A stretch of DNA of 64,000 nucleotides, taken from contig NW_020194554.1 of assembly GCF_002865645.1 (NCBI RefSeq), positions 1,054,001 to 1,118,000 of the forward strand, read 5' to 3'. Shown in pieces: positions 1 through 10,603 of the stretch (position 1 is the stretch's first letter; every line of letters begins with the position of its first letter). Source of the stretch: Hyaloscypha bicolor E. Its lineage: Eukaryota; Ascomycota; Leotiomycetes; Helotiales; Hyaloscyphaceae. The notes beneath the pieces are model-generated. The model was not told the origin of the DNA. It saw nothing but the letters and a program-made list of their open reading frames with translations, and did no database searches. The position numbers and the translations under genes were made by a program.

Positions 1-630
1 GTGCCACGTAACAGTGTATTACGACTAAGCGGAGGCACGTGTGAGCTTATAAAGACTATTCCACGTAGATACAAAGACTATATTGATGGCTATGGTCAAG
101 TGATGGCCTGGTAATTTATTTATATTTTTTTTATTAATTAAATGTGGGGTTATTTGCAAGTGAAGTGTGTTTTTGGTGGTGCGGGCGCAATTTTGTGTGT
201 ACCACGACTAAACGGAGGCGCGTGTCAGGGTATCTCGCACTCTGTAAAGCTCTTGTCTTCGACCACCAGCAGTCAGAGTTGCCATGCAACGCTCTTCAGC
301 CTCTCTGCTTGCACTTCAGACGTGCAGTTGTTCTTCGTCCCTCTATTAAATTGCGGCTGTGGCCCTTACATAGCGGCATAGAACTGACTGTCCCAATGTT
401 TGGGCCCTAACGGCAAAGTCAGCCCACCTTGTCGGTGGGGGGAGCTCTGCCAACAAGTCAAATGAATAGAGCTTGGGCGTCTCCAGCTCTGACTATCTGA
501 ATCCGCAGGAAAATTCCAATTCTCGAGCAACCGAATGCGAGATGGTTTTCCGCAGAGCTTCATCGGACCTCGCCTGTCAACTCGCTAAGACAACCAGCTT
601 CCTTGATTGTATAAAATCACAACCGATCTC
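1..630. other. Window edge, no gene seen
   Basis: I see no supported coding region before the 3' end of the transcription-factor gene at 631. Short open frames here overlap on both strands and have no recognisable domain. The stretch contains an AT-rich run around 110-140 and two diverged copies of a 32-bp motif, listed separately. It could be a 3' flank or a degraded repeat end. Confidence 0.5.
14..228 (+). repeat. Pair of 32-bp direct repeats, 183 bp apart
   Basis: Positions 14-45 and 197-228 share a 32-bp motif with core CGACTAA(G/A)CGGAGGC. They differ at five sites, four of them transitions. The spacing and transition bias suggest the edge of an old RIP-affected repeat, but no terminal structure is visible. 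Confidence 0.45.
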
Positions 631-2421
631 TCATAGATACAGCGTTATCCTCATGCTGCTCTCAACCCAATCAAGAAGACAAATCCTCTTTTCATAGCTT
701 TCAAGGCTTGGTTTGGCGCTCCGAGAGGCGCTGGGTAGGCGACAACTGATGTTCATGCATCGAAGGTGGACATCGTTCCATTGTTCCGGTGAGAACCCAG
801 AATTCTCTTCTTCGGCCTTCACCAATGCCTCCCCAATTCTTGCAACCATCATGCTGTCCCACAATCCTTCTCTTCTTGGACTAGCAGCTTTCAACGCCGC
901 GATCGCCTCCCATCGAACCATCTTGTCCCGACACTTGACGACCACGAGAAACAAAATTGGCACAATTCCAACGTCAAACACGTAGGACTTCACAAATCGT
1001 GGGTGGATTGTGACTGTTTGACACAGGCCGACGATTTCGCAGTACTCTGGGAGGAAGACGTCGTATGACTGCGGACCGGAGCTTTCAAGTCTTGTCGCTC
1101 GAATGCAAAGTTTGAGGGTCAAGGCATGAATGCGCAGAAGGGTAGCTCCTACAAAGTCCTTCTCTCCTTCTGGGCTCCTCGAATGCTTCAGTACGGGTGC
1201 GAATGCCGATTCCCAGTGAAGAAGCTCTTCTTCTACTTCATTAAAATTTTCGGGGGATATCTGACATGCGTCATAGGGAGGGGTGAGCAATGACTGCGCG
1301 GCATCCTGCCTGCCTTCCTGCACAGCCGATAAATGGTGAAAGATTCGGGCGGAGGTGATGTCAAAGTAATATTTACTTTCAGCTAGGGAACAGAAGCTGG
1401 TTGGCATTGATTGAACGTCGGGTACTCTGTTGCGGGGGTTCCGTGCGGATGTTGGAATGTCGATCCAGGTAAGCATATGGATGTCCAATTTGGCAAAGGC
1501 TTGAACCATCTCGTCTTCAATAACAAACGGTGCTGGCGAAAATCCTCTCGGTGTTGCAGGCTCTCCCTTGCTCTCGAGCCAGTTATGCATCAGCTCTTGT
1601 GCACTGCGAACGTTGATCAAGGCTAATCGCACGTCTCCATGGAAGTTTTCGAAGCAGAAAATTAACAGAGCAGCGATGAGAGCAGTTCTCAGAGAATCCT
1701 TTCCCAACGAAATAGCTTCTCGTACTCCTTTCAGGGCTTTGCCATACTGAGAAAGCGCATATCGATGATGTGCTTCGGACGCTCTCGAGGGTGATTTTGA
1801 ACCTGCGTCTCTGCAAGCTCTGTCTAACGCGGCAATCGCAACAGTGCAATTTAAAATGGATGTCTCCTCGTGGCACGCTTGGAAAACAATCCGCTTCCAC
1901 AACGGACTGTCGAATCCTCCAGCAAGGGCATCTGCGGTCTCGTGATAGAAGAATCGAAAGTAGCGGGCTTCCTCCTGATCTTGGAAAGCGATCGAGATTG
2001 GTAGACCGGTTGGACACGGTTCGGGTTCCAGAGGTATCGGCTGCAGAATGTGTCTCCGTAATAGCAGGGATTTATGAGAAGCCTTTCGAGAAGTTGGGGT
2101 GATCTTCCTTTCATACCCGTCACAGGATCTCCCAGTCCGTGTGCATCGCAAGCAGCAAGGTTTCGTCTCGTCACATTTGATACGACGTATCCTGTCACCG
2201 CCGTGAGATTAGCAGAGTTCAGTGCCTTCCCTTGAACGAGTGGGAATTTGCCGGTGTCCGTTTGGTGGCCCAGCAAAGTGTGCTCTTGATGATCCAGGCA
2301 AAACGCCGCGGAATCGACAAATGAAAGAAGGACCAAACGCTCACCTGCAGGTCTGACACCCGCCATTACTTCTACATCCAGTTGTTTTCTTCTTCCTAGC
2401 CAGATCTTCCTTGGCATTCAT
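631..2421 (-). CDS. Zn2Cys6 fungal transcription factor
   Basis: Predicted nuclear DNA-binding regulator of 545 aa in two exons: 2421-2345 and 2191-631. The 153-bp intron (2344-2192) starts GTGAGC, has TGCTAAT as a likely branch site and ends ACAG. Splicing completes a canonical zinc binuclear cluster, C22-x2-C25-x6-C32-x6-C39-x2-C42-x6-C49, followed by CDGYERK, the usual linker start. The unspliced frame carries only the second half of the cluster, which is the main support for the intron. The rest of the protein is helical and fits the fungal-specific transcription factor region (Fungal_trans_2 type, by resemblance). The target genes cannot be inferred. It lies next to a broken rhamnosidase gene, which may be coincidence. 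The ATG at 2421 is the first in frame and is followed by a basic RKKK stretch before the cluster. Confidence 0.9.
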
Positions 2422-3252
2422 GGTCCCCGCGTGCCAGATGCCAAACTCGGGTGATTTTTAGAGCCGCTGCCTCAAAGGGTTGTTAAGAACGGCCGAGAAA
2501 GTCCAGTGCTGTACTGGGGAGAGAGCCAGCGTTGGATGCGAGGCAATGTTTGTAAGGATGACACGAACGTTGATTAGCATGACAAGCTCAACTGATCTAG
2601 GGCATCCTGGCCCGCCCCGCAGTGAGCGGGCGCCGTTCCGTCGGGTTCATCCTTCCATGGCTCGATTCCCAGGTAGGGCTGCAGCGGAGATGCGAGGCAC
2701 AGCTCAAAAGCCGTTTCTTTTGGGAATGGCTCGTGGAGTGAAGATGGGGAGCATATGCCAGGCCGATGGCTGATGGCTGATGGCTGATGGCCGAAGGCTT
2801 GTCCCGGGAAGACACCTACTGTAAAGACGGCGTTTACTTTGGATTGAATTGGACTGAACTGGATTGAACTGGATTGGATTGGATTGGACTGGATGGGATT
2901 GGATGGTCGGCCGACAGGTCACGGGACCCGCACTGTGCAGAATGAGCGTGGAGTGGGTCGGAGACTTTCGTGCACCAGAAAGCGGAAACGAGCGGGTTCT
3001 TCTTTGCCTCCTCTCCTGAGCGAGCTCAACCAGGTCAGATCAAACGCCGAGTTTTCCGTTCATGGAACGAAGTCCACCGAGTGAGTGCCAAGGACTGGGC
3101 CGATGAGGAGGGGAGGGAAGGAGAGGATAAGAGATATGTCCGAGTTGTCCGAGGTGTCTCCAAGAATCCCGTTTCGTTTTCAAAGTCGACCCCGCTCTCG
3201 TCTTCAACGCTTTTAAAATCTACCTCGGGTCGAAGGCGTCGATGTACAGAAG
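2422..3252. other. Intergenic region with simple repeats
   Basis: No supported gene. This is the upstream region of the Zn2Cys6 gene on one side and the 3' side of the broken GH78 gene on the other. It holds short tandem repeats, listed separately. Open frames on the plus strand (for example 2970-3416) read through low-complexity sequence and show no domain. Confidence 0.6.
2762..2908. repeat. Simple tandem repeats (TGATGGC and GGATTG(A/G) types)
   Basis: A heptamer TGATGGC-type repeat of about four units covers roughly 2762-2790. A 5/10-bp GGATT / GGATTGAACT-type repeat follows at about 2841-2908. Both are short, imperfect microsatellites in noncoding DNA. Confidence 0.8.
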
Positions 3253-4022
3253 TCAGAGGGGCTCCGGATCAATATTCCCCCAGACCCGCCAGGCCCCTGA
3301 CCCCACATTTATTTCGCTTCGCTCGTTCAGGGGGCGGGGGCGGCGCCGCCCGCTTGCCGCTCCAGTCAAGCTTCTCACCCCCCGCCCAAGTTTCCCAAAG
3401 TACCATCCTTCAGTAACATCAACTTCCATAGTATTGCTGCCAACAACCAGGTGCTCCGAAAAATCGAACGTCTGATAGACCAGCCAGTGCCCGTAACTCG
3501 TCCACCCAGGCGCTAGAATATGATCTCCCACTTTCCTCCCATTAATTGCCGCTTCATACACCCCATGGGCCGTGATATACAATCCCGCCTCCTTCATATT
3601 CCGCCCCACCTCCACCTCCCGTCTAAAAACCAGAGGGCGATGTGGCTTCCCAGGTGCGGTAACATAAGGCATTGCAGGCTCGATGACCTCACACTTCCAA
3701 TCATCAAGCTTGAGGGGTCCCGCTTCCACGATTGCTCTCTCAGCCCACTCTGTGGTTTATCCCAAGGTACCGGTGGCCCGTACGCGACCTTCAGCTCGTT
3801 ATCCTGAGACTAACGGTCGCCCCACCCATGGGACGAGCATACTCTCTCCCCTCTGAACCTCTCAACGCCACTCTTCCTCCTAATTTCCGACTCATAAGAT
3901 CTCTGTACCCAATCTCTCTCGTCCCCCTCACTTTCAAAGCTCCACGAGACCCGCGGTTCACTCTCACTAATCCCAATCGCATTCTCATGGTTCTCGAAGC
4001 GAACCCTTGTAACATTCACCAT
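3253..4022 (-). pseudogene. Alpha-L-rhamnosidase (GH78) N-terminal relic
   Basis: Remnant of a bacterial-type alpha-L-rhamnosidase gene, an enzyme that removes terminal rhamnose from plant glycans. The ATG at 4022 opens a frame with the family's N-terminal signature (VTRVRFENHENAIGI, then EPRVSWSF). Near 3842 the homologous reading changes frame. It continues as LVPW...EWAERAIVEAGPL in the frame of the 3729-3253 open stretch, with TAA codons at 3801-3799 and 3759-3757. It then runs through the Bac_rhamnosid_N-like part (VFRREVEV, GVYEAAINGRKVG, LAPGWTSY, TEGWYFGKLG). Similarity ends near 3380, and the catalytic (alpha/alpha)6 domain is absent from the window. Functional family members are about 850-950 aa; only about 215 aa of homologous sequence remain. 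I call it a truncated, frameshifted relic. It might be read as a short ORF, but no product is expected. Confidence 0.75.
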
Positions 4023-4890
4023 CTTTCCTTCCTCTATCGGTATCTGTGAATTTAGGCTTGGTTCGAAGGACTAAAGATATTCTTGTTGCATGTCTTGTTT
4101 TATTATAGAAACGAGAGGAGCATTTAGAAGGGCGTGGGGTGAGCTCATCCGTGAAATGGAGCTGGGCAACTTTTGACCCGAGCCAAATAGCGGGGAAACG
4201 TCTCGACGGGGTTTTTGGGGAGTGAGGGATTGGGCGCTCTTCTCACGGCATTGTGATTTGTTGTAAGCAATTTGCTGCAGCTTTGCGAAAGTTGATTTGA
4301 TTGTCCAAACAAGCAGTTCGGCTTCTCGGTGCGTTGTGTTGTGTTGGGTGAAAATCGCGTGTTACCCCTGAGTGGACCCCGCTTCGTTTCTCTCGTCTCG
4401 CTTAAATACAGGAGACCAAGTGAGAGTTGGCCCGATTTACTACCTGGTGGCTTCTTCATCTACTTTTCAAACGAGGGGCCTTTTGGCGCGAGGGATGATT
4501 CATCGATAGATAATAGTTTTCATTTAGTGTGGTCTGTTTCGGCCTCAGCCCTGCTTTTCCTACAGCATCGATCCCAATTCGACTAATCCACCCTTCGCTG
4601 TGCCCATTTCGAAACAGTACAGCGCACGAGAGAAGCACACCCAGTTATTGCACCGCGCCGGTTTCCTATAAACTTCATCTATTCTCAAGAACGAAAATTT
4701 TCGTCTTTCTGGGGGGCTCCGATTCCTCTAACCAATGCCCCTTGCCAATGCCCAATGCCCAAGTCTATTTGTATTTTCGTTTTCAAACCATAACGTTATG
4801 CCGCGCATGAATAAGATACAAAAGGCGGTCTTCCCTCAATAACCCAATTGCCCCCCAAGCACCAATGGAAATAGTGATTCAACCAGAATA
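4023..4890. other. Intergenic, no gene seen
   Basis: This lies between the ATG side of the GH78 relic and the stop of the 1143-aa gene. Overlapping short open frames occur on both strands without domains. Nothing else is recognised. Confidence 0.55.
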
Positions 4891-7800
4891 CTACAAAAAC
4901 ACGGCTCCACTCTCCTCACTTCCACCTGCGATTCTCCTACGTCTCGAACTCAAAAATAATTCCACCATCCTTTTACTTCCAAGCGCTTGAGCCTCCAGAT
5001 CACTTGCACTCATCCTAGGCCCCACAAGCCCAGCACCTTCTGTTCCATATATATCATCTTTCTCTTCCTTGATGTTCTCGCTGTTTGTAATTCCTGGAGT
5101 TCTACATCTCGAGTTAGTGGATCTAGAGCCAAATTGACCCTCCACAGCCAAGCCCAAGCCTGGACTCGGGGTATTGACATTTATTGGACGGCCGGCCCTC
5201 TTCACTAGTTTTGCTGGCGTCTCGACACTTTTGATGCTTGCGCTCTTGGTGCTGCGGAGTGTAGTCTGGGAGCCATTCCTCTTGTGCAATAGGTTTCTGC
5301 CACTCAAGCTTGAGACTTTGACAGCAGAATTGGGTGCGCTCGCAGTGCGGGAAGTGTTGACGGTAGCGACAGAACGCAGAGACGACTTGGAGGGCATAGG
5401 CCTGAGAGGGGACCGGACAGGAATCGGAGGAGGTGGTGGTGGTATTGGAATTGTTGAGGTGCCTTCTTTTTGTACTTCAGTGTTCTCGACCAGCGAAACG
5501 GCAGATCTATTCTTAAGAATTGGCTTCAGGGCCGGCGCACTAGGAATGTTTGGATTTTGTTGTTGAACTAGGCCAAGTGGCTGCTTGGCAACATAAGCTT
5601 TCGGTTGAGAAATCTCGTCGTCGTCGTCATTTATCTGAGCAGCTTCTCGCACGTGCTTGGCATGAAATGATTTTGGCATCGTCGGCAAAGTGTAATTGAC
5701 ATAAGACGTGCTTGCGTTCTCCTTTGACCTCTCCAGTTTTGCGACCTCCGAGGACATCCATTTCTTCCACTCAATCGATCCAGTTGAACCCGTGACGCGG
5801 TGGCTGCCACCACTTGGCATCACAGGTCGATACGTCGTTCTATCAATAATGACAACATCACCATTACTTGATCTCGGAAACGGCATCTCCGGGATCTCCG
5901 GGTGGCTAATTGGAAGTGATAGAGCACTGTCCACCGCCGCAGGAGTCTGACCACTCGTGGTTCTTGAGTATATGCTTTCACTGTATGCCTTCTCGGAATT
6001 CGGAGCTGCATTCGGTAAGGTATCCACCGATACTGCAGCTTCGGGACCAAGGTAAAGAGGATTTCTGAGCGGAGACGCCTGGCCGGGTGGGAGAGGGTCG
6101 TCCGTGGCAACTACAGTGTTGTACTCTTCTGCCATGGCACGTCGGAAGGGACTGGTGGTTCTAGCTATCGTGACAGACGTTCCACCGAAAAAGGTTGATC
6201 TGGACTCGCGCAAGACTTTGGTGCTCTGTACAACGGGCTCATTTCGAACGGCGAGCTCCTGTGGGGTCAAACCAAAGGTCTCTGGAACCGTATGATAGGA
6301 CATTTTTGTGCTCGCTTCACGAGAGAGCCCCGAAGTTGAAGCAGTCAGTTGTCCTCGCTCTTGGGGTTGCTCAACGGGGGGAACATTCTCCTTGCTCCCT
6401 GGGCCGTTCTTTGGTGAGAACACATCGTCTGGATGCTTCATCCTAGCCTTCCGAAGGGGATCTGCTGCAACCCACTGGTGTACATGACTTCCAGCAAATC
6501 CGAAGACGTCCTCAGCACGAGCAGAATTGATCGAGTCTGCTCTGGCCCACTGGTGATCGTGCTGCTCAGAACCACGGCTTTTGCGACCGCCGGTAGACTC
6601 CTCAGGCAATACATGCCTAATTGTTGTTGGAGTTCGATTGCCACGGCTACTGCCAACCGAACTACTTTGGAGTGGTTGCCGATTTGAGACAGCAAAGTTT
6701 TCCATGCTCGATTTGTGCGAAGCTTCAATTCTGGCTTTCGGACTATTTCCATCGAGGCGTTTCATCAATGCAGAGTAGACTCGTGCACTATCAACGAGGC
6801 CTTGGCCAGGGGCTGGGACGTGGCCAGTGCTCTTACTTGGTCTGTGGGAAGCTGGATATCCCGGGAATTGATTGACCAGTCTCGGACGAGTGAAGGAGGA
6901 GGAGGGAATGTGTGTTCCAGTCTCATTTATAATGGAAAGTCGTTGTTGCTCGCGATCCAGGTATGGTCTAGGAGTCTGGCTGACCATTATATTGACACCA
7001 GTGCTGTTCCAGCTTGTCACACGTGACTTATCATCGCTCTGTCCACTCTTTGAGCTTCTGATGCTTCTCACGCTTCCGGCATGCGATCTCAGCTGCTGAT
7101 TCGAGTTTGCATTGTGGAGTGAAGGTACACGGGAGGCGACACGTGAGATTGCGGCCTCATCTGGGTGGGGAATATCCGAGAACTCTTGGTGTACCGTACC
7201 TGGATCGCCGTTATATTGGCGGACATGCGTCTCGCGAGCATCAACTTGTTGATTCGGAACTGCAACTGACTCGTCCTTGCTGCGCCCAAATACTCGCCGG
7301 AGCTTGCTCTTGATGGTCTTAGAAGCCCTTCGAGCCGCAACCTTCAAGCTAGACTCCGTGGAAGGATGAGCTTGGGTGCCGGAAGAGACTGGAGCACCGT
7401 AGCTGTTGCCACTGCTGGAGCGGACTGATTTTCTGAAAGGTTTCTCTTGCCTCTGTGCCTTCGATCGGAAGAGAAAGGATGGTTGTTCACGCAGCCTCTG
7501 CTGTGCCGTTTCGTGAAAGAATCTGTCCCGAGCCATCTGTACTGCTTCGTCATTTCGCTCGAAGATTGCCTGGCCACCTCGCAAAAAACTCATGGACTTT
7601 GGTGCCCGTAAAGCAGCCTGTCGAGGTGGGCTTTGGGGGGTCCTGGAATGCGAGAGGTTGTTCTGACGGCCAATGTATGAACTTTCCGGTCGGTCTGGAG
7701 TACCGTTGGTATAAAAGACGCTCGGGGCTTTGAGAGGGCTGAACATGGACTTTGACCGTCGAAGTCGGCGGTACGACGATGGAGTAGAGGGGGCATCTTC

Positions 7801-8322
7801 TTCATTGTTGTAGTATTCGACATATGGCGCAATTGATAGGGTGTTCTCGGCCGTTGCCTTGCTCATCGAAGCTTTGCCAATTGATGATGAACGACTCGGA
7901 GGTCGATAAGCTGCTGGTACAGCAGCGTTTGTTGTCATCGCAATTGGCCTCAGGTTTGGAGCGCGCGATTCTTGCGAGGGGCGTTGTGCAGCTCGAGACC
8001 CAATCGACTGCCGTCGCTGTACGGCATGCGGTCCAGCAAAGCGAACGCTGTGCTGCCTCTTGATTACATGGTCGCCGTTGGCAGAATTGGTCTGCTGTGA
8101 AAGTGGCTGTCGCTCCGGGACGAAGCCGATGTTATTTTGGAGATTGCTGCCGCTGTGCCCAACATCAGCACTACTCCTCTCCTGTGCTCGAGCGAAGGCT
8201 AACGTCGCCGCTGTATGCGCATGTTGACGAGCAACCGCCGGATCGAGGGATTCATGCTTGCTGTGAACTGATGATGTTGATTTTCTCCGACTTAGTCGAC
8301 CAGAGTTGTTCCGTCTGAGCAT
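4891..8322 (-). CDS. Large intrinsically disordered protein, unknown function
   Basis: Single-exon open frame of 1143 codons starting at an ATG (8322) with MLRRNNSGRLSRRKS. I do not recognise a catalytic domain. The sequence is Ser/Arg/Lys/Pro-rich and largely of low complexity, with many RRxS/KS sites that could be phosphorylated. Short blocks look more ordered: YRRLRRSKSMFSPLKAPS, then the charged segment EAVQMARDRFFHETAQQRL. A proline run (IPPPPPPIP) lies at about residue 955-965. Near the C-terminus is SKSSLRSVATVN, and the end is Arg-rich (SSRRRRIAGG). There is no signal peptide or membrane segment. Length, single frame and codon use make a real gene very likely. The composition suggests a cytoplasmic or cortical scaffold-like protein, which is inference only. 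The divergent frames inside it are shadows. Confidence 0.85.
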   Translation of the reverse strand: MLRRNNSGRLSRRKSTSSVHSKHESLDPAVARQHAHTAATLAFARAQERSSADVGHSGSNLQNNIGFVPERQPLSQQTNSANGDHVIKRQHSVRFAGPHAVQRRQSIGSRAAQRPSQESRAPNLRPIAMTTNAAVPAAYRPPSRSSSIGKASMSKATAENTLSIAPYVEYYNNEEDAPSTPSSYRRLRRSKSMFSPLKAPSVFYTNGTPDRPESSYIGRQNNLSHSRTPQSPPRQAALRAPKSMSFLRGGQAIFERNDEAVQMARDRFFHETAQQRLREQPSFLFRSKAQRQEKPFRKSVRSSSGNSYGAPVSSGTQAHPSTESSLKVAARRASKTIKSKLRRVFGRSKDESVAVPNQQVDARETHVRQYNGDPGTVHQEFSDIPHPDEAAISRVASRVPSLHNANSNQQLRSHAGSVRSIRSSKSGQSDDKSRVTSWNSTGVNIMVSQTPRPYLDREQQRLSIINETGTHIPSSSFTRPRLVNQFPGYPASHRPSKSTGHVPAPGQGLVDSARVYSALMKRLDGNSPKARIEASHKSSMENFAVSNRQPLQSSSVGSSRGNRTPTTIRHVLPEESTGGRKSRGSEQHDHQWARADSINSARAEDVFGFAGSHVHQWVAADPLRKARMKHPDDVFSPKNGPGSKENVPPVEQPQERGQLTASTSGLSREASTKMSYHTVPETFGLTPQELAVRNEPVVQSTKVLRESRSTFFGGTSVTIARTTSPFRRAMAEEYNTVVATDDPLPPGQASPLRNPLYLGPEAAVSVDTLPNAAPNSEKAYSESIYSRTTSGQTPAAVDSALSLPISHPEIPEMPFPRSSNGDVVIIDRTTYRPVMPSGGSHRVTGSTGSIEWKKWMSSEVAKLERSKENASTSYVNYTLPTMPKSFHAKHVREAAQINDDDDEISQPKAYVAKQPLGLVQQQNPNIPSAPALKPILKNRSAVSLVENTEVQKEGTSTIPIPPPPPPIPVRSPLRPMPSKSSLRSVATVNTSRTASAPNSAVKVSSLSGRNLLHKRNGSQTTLRSTKSASIKSVETPAKLVKRAGRPINVNTPSPGLGLAVEGQFGSRSTNSRCRTPGITNSENIKEEKDDIYGTEGAGLVGPRMSASDLEAQALGSKRMVELFLSSRRRRIAGGSEESGAVFL

Positions 8323-8863
8323 CCTTGTAGATGCAATTGTTTCGGGAATGAACTAATTGAAATTAAAACTTGTAGAATGCGATACAGGTGCTGCCGTTGT
8401 CGCATGCATGTATTAACCAAAAAGTAAGACGAGAGCTTGAAGAAGAATGAGAACGAGGCCAGGAAGCTGGTGAGAGACTTGTTCACTTGGGAAGGCGCAA
8501 GCCTTCTTTCGCAAGACCAACATGAAGTAAGAGGGGAAGGTACTACCCAGATGGACCTAACCATCGGTTCTTATGTTATTTATTAACTCGGGAGGGCTTC
8601 TTCACACATGATCACCATTCCCAGTCGCATGGAAAGAGGAAGTCAAAAGAGGGTCATTGATACAATTCAGCAGTGGTCTATTGTGCAATACAACAGAGAA
8701 ACCATGAGGATGCGACGCAAGGAAACCGGTAATCAAAATGCATACAGTAGGAAACCACCGTCCAGCCCAAGATCATGCTCCGGCGACAAAAGAATGGGAA
8801 ATCCATGTCCAAGCGCATCAATGTAACATCCGCATATGGTACTTGTATACTGTCAGTCGGCTT
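8323..8863. other. 5' flank of the disordered-protein gene
   Basis: No gene seen. This should contain the promoter and 5' UTR of the 1143-aa gene and the 3' UTR of the subtilisin gene, both on the minus strand. No clear core promoter motif stands out. Confidence 0.5.
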
Positions 8864-10603
8864 CTAAAAGCTGAGCTCCTCGAAGAACTCGTTGAGCTCT
8901 TCGTCCACCATCTTCTGGATCTTCTTGGAAAGCTTCTCAGTCTTGGAGATCATGGACTCGCTGCTCTTGACGACTTCCCCAGAGATCATGTTGAAATCCT
9001 TCTCAATGGCTGCCTCCAAGAGTTCAACTGTGGTTGGTAACCTAGACTCCTTGGTGGCCATCACAGAGAATCCGCCAGCCTTGATGATAGAAGAGTAGTT
9101 GGACGATCCACCGCCGTTCCATGCAAGCACGTTCTTGGTGTCAGCTGGAACGTCGGTCAACGCACCCTCAGTAGCGATGGCAATAATGTTATCCTTCAGC
9201 TTCTTTGGGGTGATCTCAGCAACGGCATAAGCAGAGTCCTTGGATGGCTGAAGAGAGAGGTAGTATGCGAGGAGACCTGCGATATGTGGACTGGCCATGG
9301 AAGTACCGGAGATGGTGTTGGTGGCATATTTGCTGCCAATCCAGCAGGATTGGATGCTCAAACCTGGGGCAAAGATGTCGTTGCACTTTCCGTAGTTGGA
9401 GAAGTAAGCTCGAGAGTCGTCAAGAGCAGAGGCGCCAACAGTAATGGCGAGCTCAGCAGCAGCGGGAGAGTAGTTGCAAGAGTCGGCATTGTCATTTCCA
9501 GCGGCCACAGCGAAGTGGATGCCAGCTTCAACAGCACCATTGACAGCACGATCGAGAGCAGGGGACTTTCCTCCACCAAGACTCATGTTGGCGGCGGAGC
9601 CTTTGAAGCCCTTCTTTCCATCCTTGACCTTCTTTGTGTGAGAGAGGGCTGCCCATTCAACACCCTTGACAACATCTGCCATGGTTCCTGAACCGTTGGA
9701 CTTGAGCACCTTGACGGCGTAGACATTAGCCTTCTTGGCAACACCGTACTTCTTGCCGGCAACGGTACCGGAACAGTGAGTTCCATGTCCGTTTCCGTCC
9801 TCATCAGGATCGTTGGCGGGGATAGTCTTGCCCCAGTGTGCGCGGCCTTCGAAGTCAACATGTTCGATGTTGGTTCCGGTGTCAATAACGTACACGTCAA
9901 CCCCCTCACCAGCATCAGCGGCATAGAGATATTTGTTATAGTCGCTGAATGACAAGCTCTTCCGGTGGGAGATACGAGCGAGACCCCATGGGGCGTTCTT
10001 CTCAAGCTCTCCGGTGTCCCCTAAAGTGTGGACAACGGAATCTTTCTCGACGTACTCGACCTGATTGATATGTCAGTTTTGGGTATCAATAACGACAAAC
10101 AAGGGTCTGAAGCCAGAGGCAGCAGGGACCGATCAAGGGAAAAAATAGGTCTTAATGTTTCAACCTGGAGAAGAGGGCGATGGGGGAGGATGGTGATGGG
10201 CAAATGAAGCTCTGCGGAAGCAACTTACATCAGGATGCCTTCGGACCTTCTCAATGACGGAGTCATCGAAATGGCCGGAGTAACCCAAGAAGTTCCCTGC
10301 AATATTATAGGTATGCTTGAGACCCTCAAAGATATCGGTCGTAATGGGAAATTGCGATCGCTTTCGAAGCTCGGTTCGTTCGTTCGCGTTGTTGAGGTGG
10401 ATGTCTTGCACCCAGCTGTGATGATCCGAGGCAGCAGCCTCGGAAACGTGTTTCTTGAAGACGACGATGTAGGAATCGGGCACCTCAACTGAATTTGAGG
10501 AGGAGATCAGAGGAGCAACTCCGTCGTGGATTGTCTCTGTGCTGAAGGTGGGTGCCGATGACGCCAGCAGCGGCAATAGCGAGTAGCCGATAAGCCCGCG
10601 CAT
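8864..10603 (-). CDS. Vacuolar subtilisin-like serine protease (cerevisin type, S8)
   Basis: Predicted 523-aa secretory/vacuolar endoprotease of the cerevisin (yeast Prb1, Aspergillus PepC/Alp2) group, which acts in vacuolar protein turnover. There are two exons: 10603-10229 and 10060-8864. The 168-bp intron begins GTAAGT and ends TCAG, and joins RRHPD to VEYVEKDSVV. In order: hydrophobic signal peptide (about residues 1-17), I9 inhibitor propeptide (about 43-130, starting DSYIVVFKK), then the S8 domain. The triad is visible: Asp185 in VIDTG, His217 in GHGTHC, Ser379 in SGTSMASP. The oxyanion Asn is at about 314 (AAGN). A charged helical C-terminal tail follows. The length fits the family (about 500-535 aa). 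The gene is divergent from the BEACH gene across about 1.8 kb. All key residues are intact, so an active enzyme is expected. Confidence 0.95.

Noticed and set aside
5174..8318. Several plus-strand frames opposite the 1143-aa gene
   Set aside because: Antisense shadows of a long, codon-biased open frame; none has a domain.
9829..9955. Subtilisin start at 9955
   Set aside because: That codon is an internal Leu (TTG); the signal peptide and propeptide are encoded upstream in the same exon and in a first exon ending at 10229.
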